Position numbers and translations under genes: made by a program. From Rhodospirillales bacterium (GTDB lineage Bacteria; Pseudomonadota; Alphaproteobacteria; Reyranellales; Reyranellaceae), in NCBI GenBank assembly GCA_016699855.1, contig CP064988.1:4492501-4556500 (forward strand): a stretch of 64,000 nucleotides of DNA, in the 5' to 3' direction. Positions 56,533 to 64,000 of the stretch are shown here, piece by piece. The notes under the pieces are model-generated. The model was not told the DNA's origin and searched no databases. It saw nothing but the letters and a program-made list of their open reading frames with translations. The first letter of the stretch is position 1, and the number at the start of each line of letters is the position of its first letter.

Positions 56533-56701
56533 CTACCTCTGCGCCGTCGAGAAGCGGAAGGCGGAGCTTGGTCTGACGTCGGCCGATTTCCTGCCGAACA
56601 GCGGCGAGCGGCGCACGCCCGCGAAGCGGGCGGCGCTGGAGGCGGTGGAACGTCTCATGCGCGCCAAGGGCAAGGCGCCGCCGCTCCGGTCGACCCGCTA
56701 G
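56507..56701 (+). CDS. Small protein coupled to the nucleotidyltransferase
   Basis: Unrecognised 64-aa basic protein. It starts inside the nucleotidyltransferase gene (ATG 56507, 26-nt overlap), so translation is probably coupled. Residues [22 protein letters not shown] suggest an amphipathic helical start; the tail is rich in Lys/Arg ([13 protein letters not shown]). Such a small downstream partner is consistent with an antitoxin or DNA/RNA-binding subunit, but this is inference from gene order only. Confidence 0.55.
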   Translation: MTVTIKLDDYLCAVEKRKAELGLTSADFLPNSGERRTPAKRAALEAVERLMRAKGKAPPLRSTR

Positions 56702-56744
56702 GTCGACAGCCTTCGCCGCGCCCGGGCCGACGGGAGCGCGCCGC

Positions 56745-58475
56745 TCAGTCCGCCGCCTTGGGTCGCAGCTCGGCCAGCGCCGCCTCGTAGCTGTCCATGA
56801 AGCGCAGCGTCGTGCGGCCGTCGTCGAGACCCATGCGGGCCAGCGTGGCGCGGATCTCGGGCCGCGCGCCGGTGGCGATCACCGCCGTGCCGCGGGCGGC
56901 GCAGCGGCGCACGAAATCGGCCAGCGCCGCCACGCCGGTGGCGTCGATCATCGGCACCTCGCGCATGCGCAGGATGAACACCTTCGGCACCGGCCCGGCG
57001 CGGTCCAGCACGTCGGTCAGGCGTCCGGCGGCGCCGAAGAACAACGGCCCCCGGAACTTGAACACCTCGACGCCGGCCGGCAGCGCGTCGCGCTGGGTGT
57101 AGCGGTCGCCCGGCGCCCTGGGCGCCATGTCGTCGAAATCCTCGGTCGGCAGGGTGGCGCCGTGCTGCACGGCCACCGCCTCGGCCATGCGGTGCATGAA
57201 CAGGATGGCGGCCAGCAGCACGCCGACCTGGATCGCCACCGTCAGGTCGACCAGCACGGTCAGCGCGAAGGTCAGCACCAGCACGACGCGGTCGCCCATC
57301 GGCGCGCGCAGCTGGTGCTTGAACTTGCCGATCTCGCTCATGTTCCAGGCCACCACCACCAGCACGGCGGCGAGGCTGGCCAGCGGCACGAACGACGCCA
57401 GCGGCGCCGCCACCAGCATGAAGGCCAGCACGAACACGGCGTGCAGCATGCCCGCCACCGGCGAGCGCGCGCCGGAGCGGATGTTGGTCGCGGTGCGGGC
57501 GATGGCGCCGGTCGCCGGCATGCCGCCGAACAGCGCCGAGGCGGTGTTGGCGATCCCCTGCGCCACCAGCTCGACGTTGGAGCGGTGGCGGCGTCCCGTC
57601 ATGCCGTCGGCCACCATCGCCGACAGCAGGCTCTCGACGCCGGCGAGGAAGGCAATGGTCAGCGCCGAGGGCAGCAGCTCGCGCAGGCGGATGAAGGTGA
57701 CCTCCGGCAGCGCCGGCACCGGCAGCGAGCTGGGGATGCCGCCGAACTTCGAGCCGATGGTCTCGATCCGCAGATCGAACACGTAGACGGCCAGCGACGC
57801 GCCGACCACCGCGATCAGGAATCCGGGCAGCTTGGGCGCGTGGCGCCGCGTCAGCACGATCACCAGCAGCGCCGCGCCGGCCACGGCGCAGGCGACGAGG
57901 TCGATGGTGCCGCGCGCGTGCCAGAACGCCGTCCATTTCTCGACGAACTCCGCCGGCACCTGGTCCATCCGCAGGCCGAGCAGGTCCTTCACCTGGCTGG
58001 AGAAGATGATGACGGCGATGCCCGAGGTGAAGCCGGTCACCACCGGCTCGGGGATGTACTTGATCCACGTCCCCAGCCGCGCCAGCCCGACCACGATCAG
58101 GATCAACCCGGCCATCAACGTCGCCAGCACCAGCCCGTCGTAGCCGTGGCGCTGGATGACGTCGAACACCACCACCACGAAGGCGCCGGTCGGGCCGCCG
58201 ATCTGGAACCGGCTGCCGCCCAGCGCCGAGATCAGGAATCCGGCGATCACCGCCGTGATGAGTCCCTTGTCCGGCGTGGTGCCCGAGGCGATCGCCAGCG
58301 CCATCGCCAGCGGCAGCGCCACGATGGCGACGGTCAGCCCGGCGACCACGTCGTCGCGGAACGCCGACGCGCCGTAGCCCTGGCGCAGGACGGTGTAGGA
58401 CTTGGGGATGAACTGCTGCCACGCCGGCGCGCGCGGGCCGGCGTCGGATCGCGCGCCGGTGGCGTCGGCCGTCAT
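56745..58475 (-). CDS. SulP-family anion transporter with STAS domain
   Basis: 576 aa. The transmembrane domain (about 30-430) has the typical [13 protein letters not shown] and [14 protein letters not shown] segments, with 10-14 hydrophobic helices. The C-terminal STAS domain (about 465-565) carries [20 protein letters not shown], the position that is usually phosphorylated or interacts with anti-sigma-like partners (D-A-T-G here). Family members carry sulfate, bicarbonate or dicarboxylates. ATG 58475 is preceded by no strong ribosome site. Confidence 0.92.
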   Translation of the reverse strand: MTADATGARSDAGPRAPAWQQFIPKSYTVLRQGYGASAFRDDVVAGLTVAIVALPLAMALAIASGTTPDKGLITAVIAGFLISALGGSRFQIGGPTGAFVVVVFDVIQRHGYDGLVLATLMAGLILIVVGLARLGTWIKYIPEPVVTGFTSGIAVIIFSSQVKDLLGLRMDQVPAEFVEKWTAFWHARGTIDLVACAVAGAALLVIVLTRRHAPKLPGFLIAVVGASLAVYVFDLRIETIGSKFGGIPSSLPVPALPEVTFIRLRELLPSALTIAFLAGVESLLSAMVADGMTGRRHRSNVELVAQGIANTASALFGGMPATGAIARTATNIRSGARSPVAGMLHAVFVLAFMLVAAPLASFVPLASLAAVLVVVAWNMSEIGKFKHQLRAPMGDRVVLVLTFALTVLVDLTVAIQVGVLLAAILFMHRMAEAVAVQHGATLPTEDFDDMAPRAPGDRYTQRDALPAGVEVFKFRGPLFFGAAGRLTDVLDRAGPVPKVFILRMREVPMIDATGVAALADFVRRCAARGTAVIATGARPEIRATLARMGLDDGRTTLRFMDSYEAALAELRPKAAD

Positions 58476-58680
58476 CGTCTGGTCCGCGCGGTCGCGCGTC
58501 CGGTGGTGGCGTGGATCATCCCGTCCATCCCGCCGCGCGCCCGGGCCTGCCGTCCCCGCCGCGCCGCGCCGTCATCGTACGCCCCGCGCCGCCGCCGATG
58601 CAAACGCGGCGGGCCGCTCCGATGTCGCGCGCCCCTTCGCTCTTCCTCCGCGAGCGGGCGGCGACGGTGGGAACGCCGGC

Positions 58681-58798
58681 GGGCTTTGGGGGGCAGGCCT
58701 GCAAAACGGCAGATTCGGGCTTTGGGGTCAGGCCTGCAAAACGGCAGATTTGGCGATCGATGGCGCGACGAAAAATGCCGTTTTGCAGGCCTGACCCC
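58681..58798. repeat. Direct/inverted repeat cluster AGGCCTGCAAAACGGCA
   Basis: Two direct copies (58681-58715 and 58717-58750) share GGGCTTTGGGG, a few variable bases and CAGGCCTGCAAAACGGCAGATT. An inverted copy (58776-58798) gives a perfect 23-bp stem with 58724-58746 and a 29-nt loop. The cluster directly borders the truncated ABC_sub_bind gene, suggesting it was the breakpoint or inserted there. Confidence 0.8.
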
Positions 58799-58820
58799 CG
58801 GACCCCCGGACCGGACGTCG

Positions 58821-59039
58821 CAGGCCGGCGGTCTGATGTCCTACGGGTCGGGGCAGGCGGAAACGATTCGGCTCGCGGCCGGGTACGTGGACCGCATCCT
58901 GAAGGGAGCCAAGCCCGCCGACCTGCCCGTGGAGCAACCTACCAAGTTCGAGATGACGATCAATCTCACGACCGCGAAGTCGCTTGGGCTGGCCATCCCG
59001 CCGTCGATCCTCGCCCGCGCCGACGAGGTGATCGAGTAG
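58821..59039 (+). pseudogene. Truncated ABC_sub_bind substrate-binding protein remnant
   Basis: The last 70 or so codons of an ABC_sub_bind-type receptor survive: [57 protein letters not shown]. The normal protein is about 320-330 aa, so roughly three quarters are gone. The 5' break lies at the repeat cluster. The only start left, ATG 58836, lacks an adequate ribosome site and a signal peptide. Confidence 0.8.
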
Positions 59040-59226
59040 GCGGCTTCACCACGTCCGCTATGGGCCAAAGGCGGACGATCCCCCCTACCACCGTCGAGGC
59101 TCTTGAATTGCACCAGGCGATTGCGGCGACGAAGCGGACGGACGGGGATCGTGTTGACGTCCCGCGCGTAGTGTATCGGGAGGCGGCGATGCGGCCGCCG
59201 GTCCGATGCAGCGGGCGAGGTCGTCG

Positions 59227-59490
59227 ATGGCCCGGTTCAAGCTCTCGATCGTCGGCGCCGCGGTGGCGGCCGCGGCCTTCGCCGCGACGGCCGCCGCCGA
59301 ACCCGAGCGGCGTCAGGCGCCGGCGCGCGGCGGTGTCGTCCAGAAGGCGCCCGTGGCCGACGGCAAGCCGTACATCGGCGGCTCGGACGACGGCTCGAGC
59401 ATCCGCCGCAAGGCGCCGGCGCACGCTCCGGCGCAGGCCCCGGCTTCCGGCGGCGGTTACGAGCCGAACTTGAAGGCGAAGCCGCAATAG
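59227..59490 (+). CDS. Small secreted basic/Ala-Pro-rich protein
   Basis: 87 aa with a signal peptide (residues 1-25, cleavage after AAA), followed by a disordered Ala/Pro/Arg-rich chain (RRQAPARGG, APAHAPAQAPASGGG). GAGG lies 7 nt before ATG 59227. It lies before and convergent with the dioxygenase gene. Function unknown. Confidence 0.55.
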   Translation: MARFKLSIVGAAVAAAAFAATAAAEPERRQAPARGGVVQKAPVADGKPYIGGSDDGSSIRRKAPAHAPAQAPASGGGYEPNLKAKPQ

Positions 59491-59536
59491 GGCGCTGGCG
59501 ACGCAAGCGCGTCGATCCGGCGCGCGCCCCGGCCGC

Positions 59537-60364
59537 TCATGCCGCCCTGCGCAGCTTGAAATCGTAGCTCAGCCGGTGGCCGGCGCCGTTGTCGGCGTAG
59601 TCGGCGATCAGCGACTCCTTCACGCCGAACACCACGTCGGTCTCGATGTAGGGATCGCCCTTCACGAACAGGTGCGTCACCACCCCGCGATGGCCCGGCG
59701 CGTGCAGCCAGAAATGCAGATGGCCCGGCCGCCACGGATGACGCCCCAGCGCCCGCAGCAATTCGCCGACCGGCCCGTCGTGCGGGATCGGATAGCTGGC
59801 GGGCAGGGTGGTGCGGAAACGGAAACGGCCATCCGGCCCGCTGGTCAGCCGGCCGCGCAGATTGTGCGCCGCGCCGTCGCCCATCTGCGAATCGTAGAAG
59901 CCGTCGTGCGAGGCCTGCCAGCAATCGATGCGGGCGCCGGCGATCGGCGCGCCGTCCTCCGACAGCACGCGGCAGTCGACGTCGAGCCGCGGGCCCGACA
60001 TGCCCGGCGCCAGATCGCCGCCATCGGCGATCTCCGGCGGGTTCTCGCGGAAGAACGGGCCGAGCACCGTCGACTCGGTGCTGCCGCCGGCGCTGGGGTT
60101 GGCGATGGCGTCGACCAGCATCGACACGCCCATGGTGTCGGACAGCAGGATGAACTCCTGCCGCTTGTCGTCGCACCATTTGCCGGTTTCGGTGAGGAAC
60201 TGGATGCCCTTCATCCATTCCTCGGGCGTCAGCCGGACCTCGCGGACGAAGGCGTGCATGTGCGTCAGCAGCGACGCCATCACCTCGCGCAGCCGGGGAT
60301 CGGCCTCGGCCGACATGCGGCCGACCACCGCCTCGATCAGATTCTCCTCGGTGAACCGCCGCAT
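59537..60364 (-). CDS. Intradiol ring-cleavage dioxygenase
   Basis: 275-aa catechol/hydroxyquinol 1,2-dioxygenase-type enzyme. An N-terminal dimerisation helix domain (about 1-100) precedes the beta-sandwich. Iron ligands are expected in DGFYDSQ (Tyr), ASYPIPHDGP (Tyr) and RPGHLHFWLHAPGH (two His). STVLGPFFRENPP is typical of the branch. It opens catechol or hydroxyquinol rings to muconate-type acids. The next genes are a nitroreductase (rutE) but no muconate-cycloisomerase genes, so the pathway is incomplete here. Confidence 0.9.
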   Translation of the reverse strand: MRRFTEENLIEAVVGRMSAEADPRLREVMASLLTHMHAFVREVRLTPEEWMKGIQFLTETGKWCDDKRQEFILLSDTMGVSMLVDAIANPSAGGSTESTVLGPFFRENPPEIADGGDLAPGMSGPRLDVDCRVLSEDGAPIAGARIDCWQASHDGFYDSQMGDGAAHNLRGRLTSGPDGRFRFRTTLPASYPIPHDGPVGELLRALGRHPWRPGHLHFWLHAPGHRGVVTHLFVKGDPYIETDVVFGVKESLIADYADNGAGHRLSYDFKLRRAA

Positions 60365-60463
60365 GTGGGCCTCCCTGATTCTATTCGTCGCGCCTCGCGC
60401 CCCCGTCGCCCGAGATTCCGCCGGTGGATTCGCACGTCCCGGTCGTCGTCGCGCCGCGCGCGC

Positions 60464-61045
60464 TTACGCCATCACGCACGCCTCCTCGAACGGCAGGCGC
60501 GGGCTGCGGCCGAACACCTTCGACGGATCGCCGTAGCCGACGTTGCACAGGAAGTTGGTCTTGAAGCGGCCGTCGGGGAAGAACGCGGCGTCGACCTTGG
60601 CGGCGTCGAAGCCGCTCATGCCGCCGATGTCCAGCCCCAGCGCGCGGGCGGCGATCATCAGGTAGGCGCCCTGTAGCGTGCCGTTGCGGAACGCCGTCGG
60701 CGCCGCGGCGGGCGTGCCCTTGAACCAGTTGATGGCGTCGGGGTTGTGCGGGAACATCCGCGGCAGGTGCTCGTAGAACTCGCTGTCGGTGGCGATGATC
60801 GCGGTCGCCGGCGCCGCCATGGTCTTGGCGAGGTTGCCCTCGCTCAGCGCCGGCCGCAGCCGCTCCTTGCCCTCCTTGGTGCGCACCCAGACGATGCGCG
60901 CGGGCTGGCTGTTGGCCGAGGTCGGGCCCCACTTCATCACCTCGTAGATGGCGCGCAGCTGGTCATCGGTGACCGGCTTGTCGAGCCAGCCGTTCTGGGT
61001 GCGGGCCTCGCGGAAGAGCAGATCGAGCGCCTTGTCGTCGAGCAT
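60464..61045 (-). CDS. rutE: Nitroreductase-fold malonic semialdehyde reductase RutE-like
   Basis: 193-aa FMN protein very close to E. coli Rut[66 protein letters not shown] and [11 protein letters not shown] align along the full length. RutE reduces malonic semialdehyde in uracil breakdown. No other rut genes are in the window, so the protein may act on another short aldehyde. ATG 61045; no strong ribosome site. It lies 98 nt upstream of the dioxygenase gene. Confidence 0.9.
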   Translation of the reverse strand: MLDDKALDLLFREARTQNGWLDKPVTDDQLRAIYEVMKWGPTSANSQPARIVWVRTKEGKERLRPALSEGNLAKTMAAPATAIIATDSEFYEHLPRMFPHNPDAINWFKGTPAAAPTAFRNGTLQGAYLMIAARALGLDIGGMSGFDAAKVDAAFFPDGRFKTNFLCNVGYGDPSKVFGRSPRLPFEEACVMA

Positions 61046-61193
61046 GTCGGCGGAGCTTTCATGTGCGGGTTGGATCGGACCGCCCATTGTTCGCCGGTTC
61101 CACCGCGAAATGGAAGGAGAGTCCGCGGGGGACGCGCGGTGGCGGCGTCGCGCCGCGGTTCCTGTCGGCCGCCAGTCTATCGTCCTGCCGCCA

Positions 61194-61272
61194 CCGTCAT
61201 CCCGAGCGCCGCGAGGGATCTTTTCACGGCGGCGGCGGCAGGAAAGATCCCTCGCGGCGCTCGGGATGACGG
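61194..61272. repeat. 30-bp perfect inverted repeat (REP type)
   Basis: Arms CCGTCATCCCGAGCGCCGCG... (61194-61223) and ...CGCGGCGCTCGGGATGACGG (61243-61272) form a perfect 30-bp stem with a 19-nt GGC-rich loop. This is the widespread GTCATCCCGAGCG-type intergenic palindrome. It sits in the 272-nt gap upstream of rutE and downstream of the MmcQ gene. Confidence 0.85.
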
Positions 61273-61317
61273 GAGTACGGCCGTGCGGTCGGATTGCGGC
61301 GACGGGGGGCGCGGTCG

Positions 61318-61728
61318 CTACCGATCGTCCTCGACCACGCGGCGGCGCCGGGCCGGCGGGCGGGGCGGCGGCGTGAAGCCCAGCGCGATCTGGGTCTTGC
61401 GCGGCAGGCGCGCGACGATGGTGGCGTGGGCGCGCGCGAGATAGGCCTTGGTCTGCGCCGCCGGCAACCTCGCGGGCGCGGCCACCGCCACCCAGCGGGC
61501 GCGCGCCAGATAGGGGCAGGGGCGGAACCCCGGCGCCGCGCTCATCGCCTCGTAGTGGGCGTCGACGCACTTGAACCACAGCTCGCGCGCGCCCCGGCGC
61601 TCGCGCGCCGGCGGCATCATCGCGAACATCCGGCCGCCGACCTTGAACACCGACACGCCCTCCCACTGCACCACGAGGGTGGCGGCGGGGAGGGATCGGC
61701 AATAGGCGTCGATGGCGGCGGGCGTCAT
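61318..61728 (-). CDS. MmcQ/YjbR-family protein
   Basis: 136 aa with the DUF419/MmcQ pattern: [19 protein letters not shown] at the start, [19 protein letters not shown] in the centre and the terminal LPRKTQ. YjbR has a double-wing fold proposed to bind DNA, but its function is not established. The C-terminus is Pro/Arg-rich and longer than E. coli YjbR (118 aa). Confidence 0.85.
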   Translation of the reverse strand: MTPAAIDAYCRSLPAATLVVQWEGVSVFKVGGRMFAMMPPARERRGARELWFKCVDAHYEAMSAAPGFRPCPYLARARWVAVAAPARLPAAQTKAYLARAHATIVARLPRKTQIALGFTPPPRPPARRRRVVEDDR

Positions 61729-61765
61729 GGTCGGCGGCGATTTCCAGCCGACCCGGGGCGCGCTG

Positions 61766-62695
61766 TCAAACGCCCCTGAACAGGGAACGCCGCCGCCGGG
61801 GGCTTCCGGCGGCGGCGCGGGGTGGGGGGTGGCGGGCGGCGCGTGGCGCCGCCGCCGGTCGGCGCTGCGCGAGCTGCGGCGCCGAGGCGAAGCCGGGGGT
61901 GGCGAGGCCGCGCACGCGGGAGCCGACCCACATCTGCGGACCCGACGGCGTGACGCCGAGCTGCGCCTCGCGATCGCCGGCGCAGGCCGCCGCGATGGCG
62001 AAGGCCTCCTCCCAGGTGCGGGCGCCGCCCGACAGGGCGCGCAGCAGGCAGCTGTCGAAGATCGTCAGATTGTCGACCGCCGAGCCGGTGTAGGACACGG
62101 TGTCCGAGCGCGACGCGGTGATCACCACGACGTTCTCGCGGCCGCGGAAGGCGCCGACATAGACGCCGGAATTGCACGACGAGACCACGACGACGGTCGG
62201 CCGGTCGCCGCAATTGCGCGACACCATGCCGTCGAGCCGCGACGGGCTGATGACGTCGCTGCTGCGGCCGCGCTGGATCTGCACGCCGTGGCGGCCGCCA
62301 TGGCCGGTCAGGAACACCAGGCAGGCCTCGTCCGGCCGCTCGCCCATCGCCCGGAAGCGCTCGCCGACCTCGCCGACCCGCTCGACCGGGGAGCCGGCGG
62401 CGTGCGCCAGCGCCGTGACGCGGGTGTCGCCGCCGGACGCCAGCCGCTGGCCGAAGGAGACGACGGCGGCGTCGTGGTAGCCTGTCCAGGCGTTGCCGGA
62501 GACCAGCAGGGCGCGCCAACCCGACGGCGTCTGCGACGCGGCGGCGGCCGCGACGGGCTGCGGCGCCGGGCTGGCGTCGCGCACCATGCGGTCGGTCGCG
62601 TGGACCGGCTGGCTCATGGCCGTCAAATAGGCCGCGAAGGCGAGGGCGGCAGTCGCGACGCTGATACGCGTCGCTCCCAAAATGGATGAATACAT
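61766..62695 (-). CDS. Exported C13/caspase-like cysteine peptidase
   Basis: 309 aa. After a signal peptide (to about residue 33), the catalytic domain shows the clan CD dyad: His132 in LTGHGGRHG and Cys174 in VVVVSSCNSGVY, spaced as in legumain/gingipain/caspase relatives. A second short motif ITASRSD follows. The C-terminal tail (from about 270) is Ala/Pro/Arg-rich. Possibly periplasmic and self-processing. No partner gene is adjacent. Peptidase C13 family is likely; the exact family is uncertain. Confidence 0.8.
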   Translation of the reverse strand: MYSSILGATRISVATAALAFAAYLTAMSQPVHATDRMVRDASPAPQPVAAAAASQTPSGWRALLVSGNAWTGYHDAAVVSFGQRLASGGDTRVTALAHAAGSPVERVGEVGERFRAMGERPDEACLVFLTGHGGRHGVQIQRGRSSDVISPSRLDGMVSRNCGDRPTVVVVSSCNSGVYVGAFRGRENVVVITASRSDTVSYTGSAVDNLTIFDSCLLRALSGGARTWEEAFAIAAACAGDREAQLGVTPSGPQMWVGSRVRGLATPGFASAPQLAQRRPAAAPRAARHPPPRAAAGSPRRRRSLFRGV

Positions 62696-63134
62696 CGGTA
62701 CTAATCCTTAAAATATAACAAATCATAGATTCGATTCAGGAGACGCTCAATGATTAGATCAAAGATTCCCCATAGATGATTGTTTTAACTATAATTTATT
62801 GATCTTTTAACGATTCCGACAGAGTTGGCTGTGGATAAAATAGCTATTAATATCAATATGTTAAGGAACTCTCTGGCACATGGGCGGGGAATTTTCACAC
62901 CGGCGAGCTCTCGGGTCCGTCGTTTTGGAGGGGACGTCAAGAAAATCGCGGTTCGGCGGCGAGATGGATCAAGCAGAAAGATATTTATATAATAATATCA
63001 ATATTATATAGACGAATTCTAATGTGAATTTCTGAGCAAGTTGGGAATCCCTAGGAAACGTCGCCCGGTCGACGGGTGGAGGCGGGGCCAGGAAGCCGAA
63101 TGGAAGACGCCGTGGCGCGTGCTAGAGGGGCGGC
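62696..63134. other. AT-rich divergent intergenic region
   Basis: 439 nt between the peptidase and epmA. It contains a perfect DnaA-box sequence TGTGGATAA (62830-62838), AT runs such as GTTTTAACTATAATTTATT, and a perfect 9-bp palindrome TATATAATA-N7-TATTATATA (62986-63010). One DnaA box is not enough for an origin. Probably two divergent promoters; no gene is supported. Confidence 0.5.
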
Positions 63135-64000
63135 ATGGCTCCGTCCTCGACTTCGTCCGGCGCTTGGCGGCCCGACCGGCTCGCCCGGCGCCTGCCCCAC
63201 CTCCAGGCCCGCGCCCGCATCCGCGCGGCGTGGCAGGCGTGGTTCGCGGCCGAGGGCTTCGTCGAGGTCGAGACGCCCGCGCTGCAGGTGTCCCCCGGGA
63301 TGGAGGTGCATCTGCGCGCCTTCACCACGACCCTGACCGGGCCGGACGGCGGCCGGGTCGAGCGCCATCTGCACACCTCGCCCGAGTTCGCGATGAAGAA
63401 GCTGCTGGCCGGCGGCGTGCCGCGGATCTTCCAGTTCGCCCGCGCCTTCCGCGACGGCGAGCGCTCGGAATTGCACCACCCCGAGTTCACCATGCTGGAG
63501 TGGTACCGCGCCGGCGCGGCCTACACGGATCTGATGGACGATTGCGAGGCGCTGCTGCGGCTGGCGCTGGCGGCGGCCGGCGCCCCGCTGTTCATGTGGC
63601 GCGGCCGGACCTGCGACGCCTCCGGCCCGTTCGAGCGGCTCTCCGTGCCCGACGCCTTCGCGCGCTTCGCCGGAATCGACCTGCTGGCCACCGCGCCCGA
63701 TCCGCTGGCGCCCGACGCCGCGATGCTGGGACGCGCCGCGACCGCCGTCGGAATCCCGCCGCATCCCGGCGACACGTGGGAGGACATCTTCTTCCGGGTC
63801 ATGCTGGAGCGGATCGAGCCCCATCTCGGCGCCGGGCGGCCGACCTTCCTGCACGACTACCCCGTCTCGATGGCGGCGCTGTCGCGGCCCAAGCCCGACG
63901 ATCCCCGGCTGGCCGAGCGCTTCGAGCTCTACGTCGAGGGCGTCGAGCTGGCCAACGCCTTCGGCGAGCTGACCGATCCGGTGGCGCAGCGCCGCCGCTT
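63135..64000 (+). CDS. epmA: EF-P lysyltransferase EpmA (3' end beyond window)
   Basis: Class II aminoacyl-tRNA-synthetase-like protein that attaches (R)-beta-lysine to Lys34 of EF-P. Reading from ATG 63135 runs open to the window edge. It has the PoxA/GenX pattern: ARIRAAWQAWFAAEGFVEVETPAL, HTSPEFAMKKLLAGG, the motif 2 segment FRDGERSELHHPEFTMLEWY and VEGVELANAFGELTDP. The anticodon-binding domain of true LysRS is absent. GAGGGG precedes the start. Its substrate protein EF-P is encoded at 50 kb. Confidence 0.93.
   Translation, partial: MAPSSTSSGAWRPDRLARRLPHLQARARIRAAWQAWFAAEGFVEVETPALQVSPGMEVHLRAFTTTLTGPDGGRVERHLHTSPEFAMKKLLAGGVPRIFQFARAFRDGERSELHHPEFTMLEWYRAGAAYTDLMDDCEALLRLALAAAGAPLFMWRGRTCDASGPFERLSVPDAFARFAGIDLLATAPDPLAPDAAMLGRAATAVGIPPHPGDTWEDIFFRVMLERIEPHLGAGRPTFLHDYPVSMAALSRPKPDDPRLAERFELYVEGVELANAFGELTDPVAQRRR

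Noticed and set aside
62696..63134. Possible chromosomal replication origin
   Set aside because: Only one perfect DnaA box; no dnaA, hemE, parAB or cluster of boxes in the window.

Overview
The window is GC-rich, densely coded chromosomal DNA of an alphaproteobacterium. Pointers are the LivFGMHK-type transporter, the Sua5 and CysQ pair, the remnant of an ABC_sub_bind protein, palindromic repeats of the CCTCTCC/GGTGAGG and GTCATCCCGAGCG types, and the extreme G+C bias at third codon positions. The genus cannot be fixed from sequence alone; soil or rhizosphere lineages near Rhizobiales/Rhodospirillales fit best. No rRNA, tRNA, CRISPR array, intact IS element or integrase was seen.

Layout. 1-3.0 kb: a minus-strand operon for a cytochrome P450 (cut by the window edge) and a DmdC-like acyl-CoA dehydrogenase, facing a small secreted protein across a palindromic operator. 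3.7-7.5 kb: a crotonase, then a tight cassette of two paralogous exported transglutaminase-fold proteins and a class III nucleotide cyclase fused to an FHA domain. 7.5-9.1 kb: a tail-collar protein and small genes. 9.1-17.8 kb: two paralogous GlcD-like FAD oxidases around a LysR regulator, then sua5, cysQ, an MTA/SAH nucleosidase and an SDR. 18.5-23.1 kb: three tandem TadG-like von Willebrand A proteins in unusually AT-rich surroundings, with no other tad genes. 23.2-29 kb: SDRs, a GNAT, a Cys phosphatase, a TSUP permease and a lysophospholipase-like enzyme. 29-35 kb: an orphan Fe(III)-binding protein with a Fur-like palindrome, a sulfite-oxidase-like protein, a membrane Ser/Thr kinase and an SrfA-like protein. 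35-41 kb: a MotA/MotB-like pair and a very proline-rich OmpA protein. 41-48.6 kb: envelope and exported proteins around a large arylsulfatase, with a local duplication. 48.6-56 kb: IMPase, efp, an SMP-30 lactonase and a complete branched-chain-type ABC transporter. 56-64 kb: a nucleotidyltransferase/small-protein pair, a SulP transporter, an intradiol dioxygenase, rutE, a C13-type Cys peptidase and epmA (cut by the window edge).

Functional threads: breakdown of acyl-CoA and aromatic compounds (acyl-CoA dehydrogenase, crotonase, SDRs, dioxygenase, DsbA-like isomerase); envelope biology (TadG-like trio, MotAB-like pair, OmpA protein, outer-membrane protein); and translation (EF-P and its modifying enzyme EpmA, plus Sua5).

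Four genes (the IdnO-like SDR, the OmpA protein, the outer-membrane protein and efp) are each interrupted by one apparent single-base indel. Because efp is normally intact, sequencing or assembly error is a serious possibility and each site should be checked against reads before being called a pseudogene.
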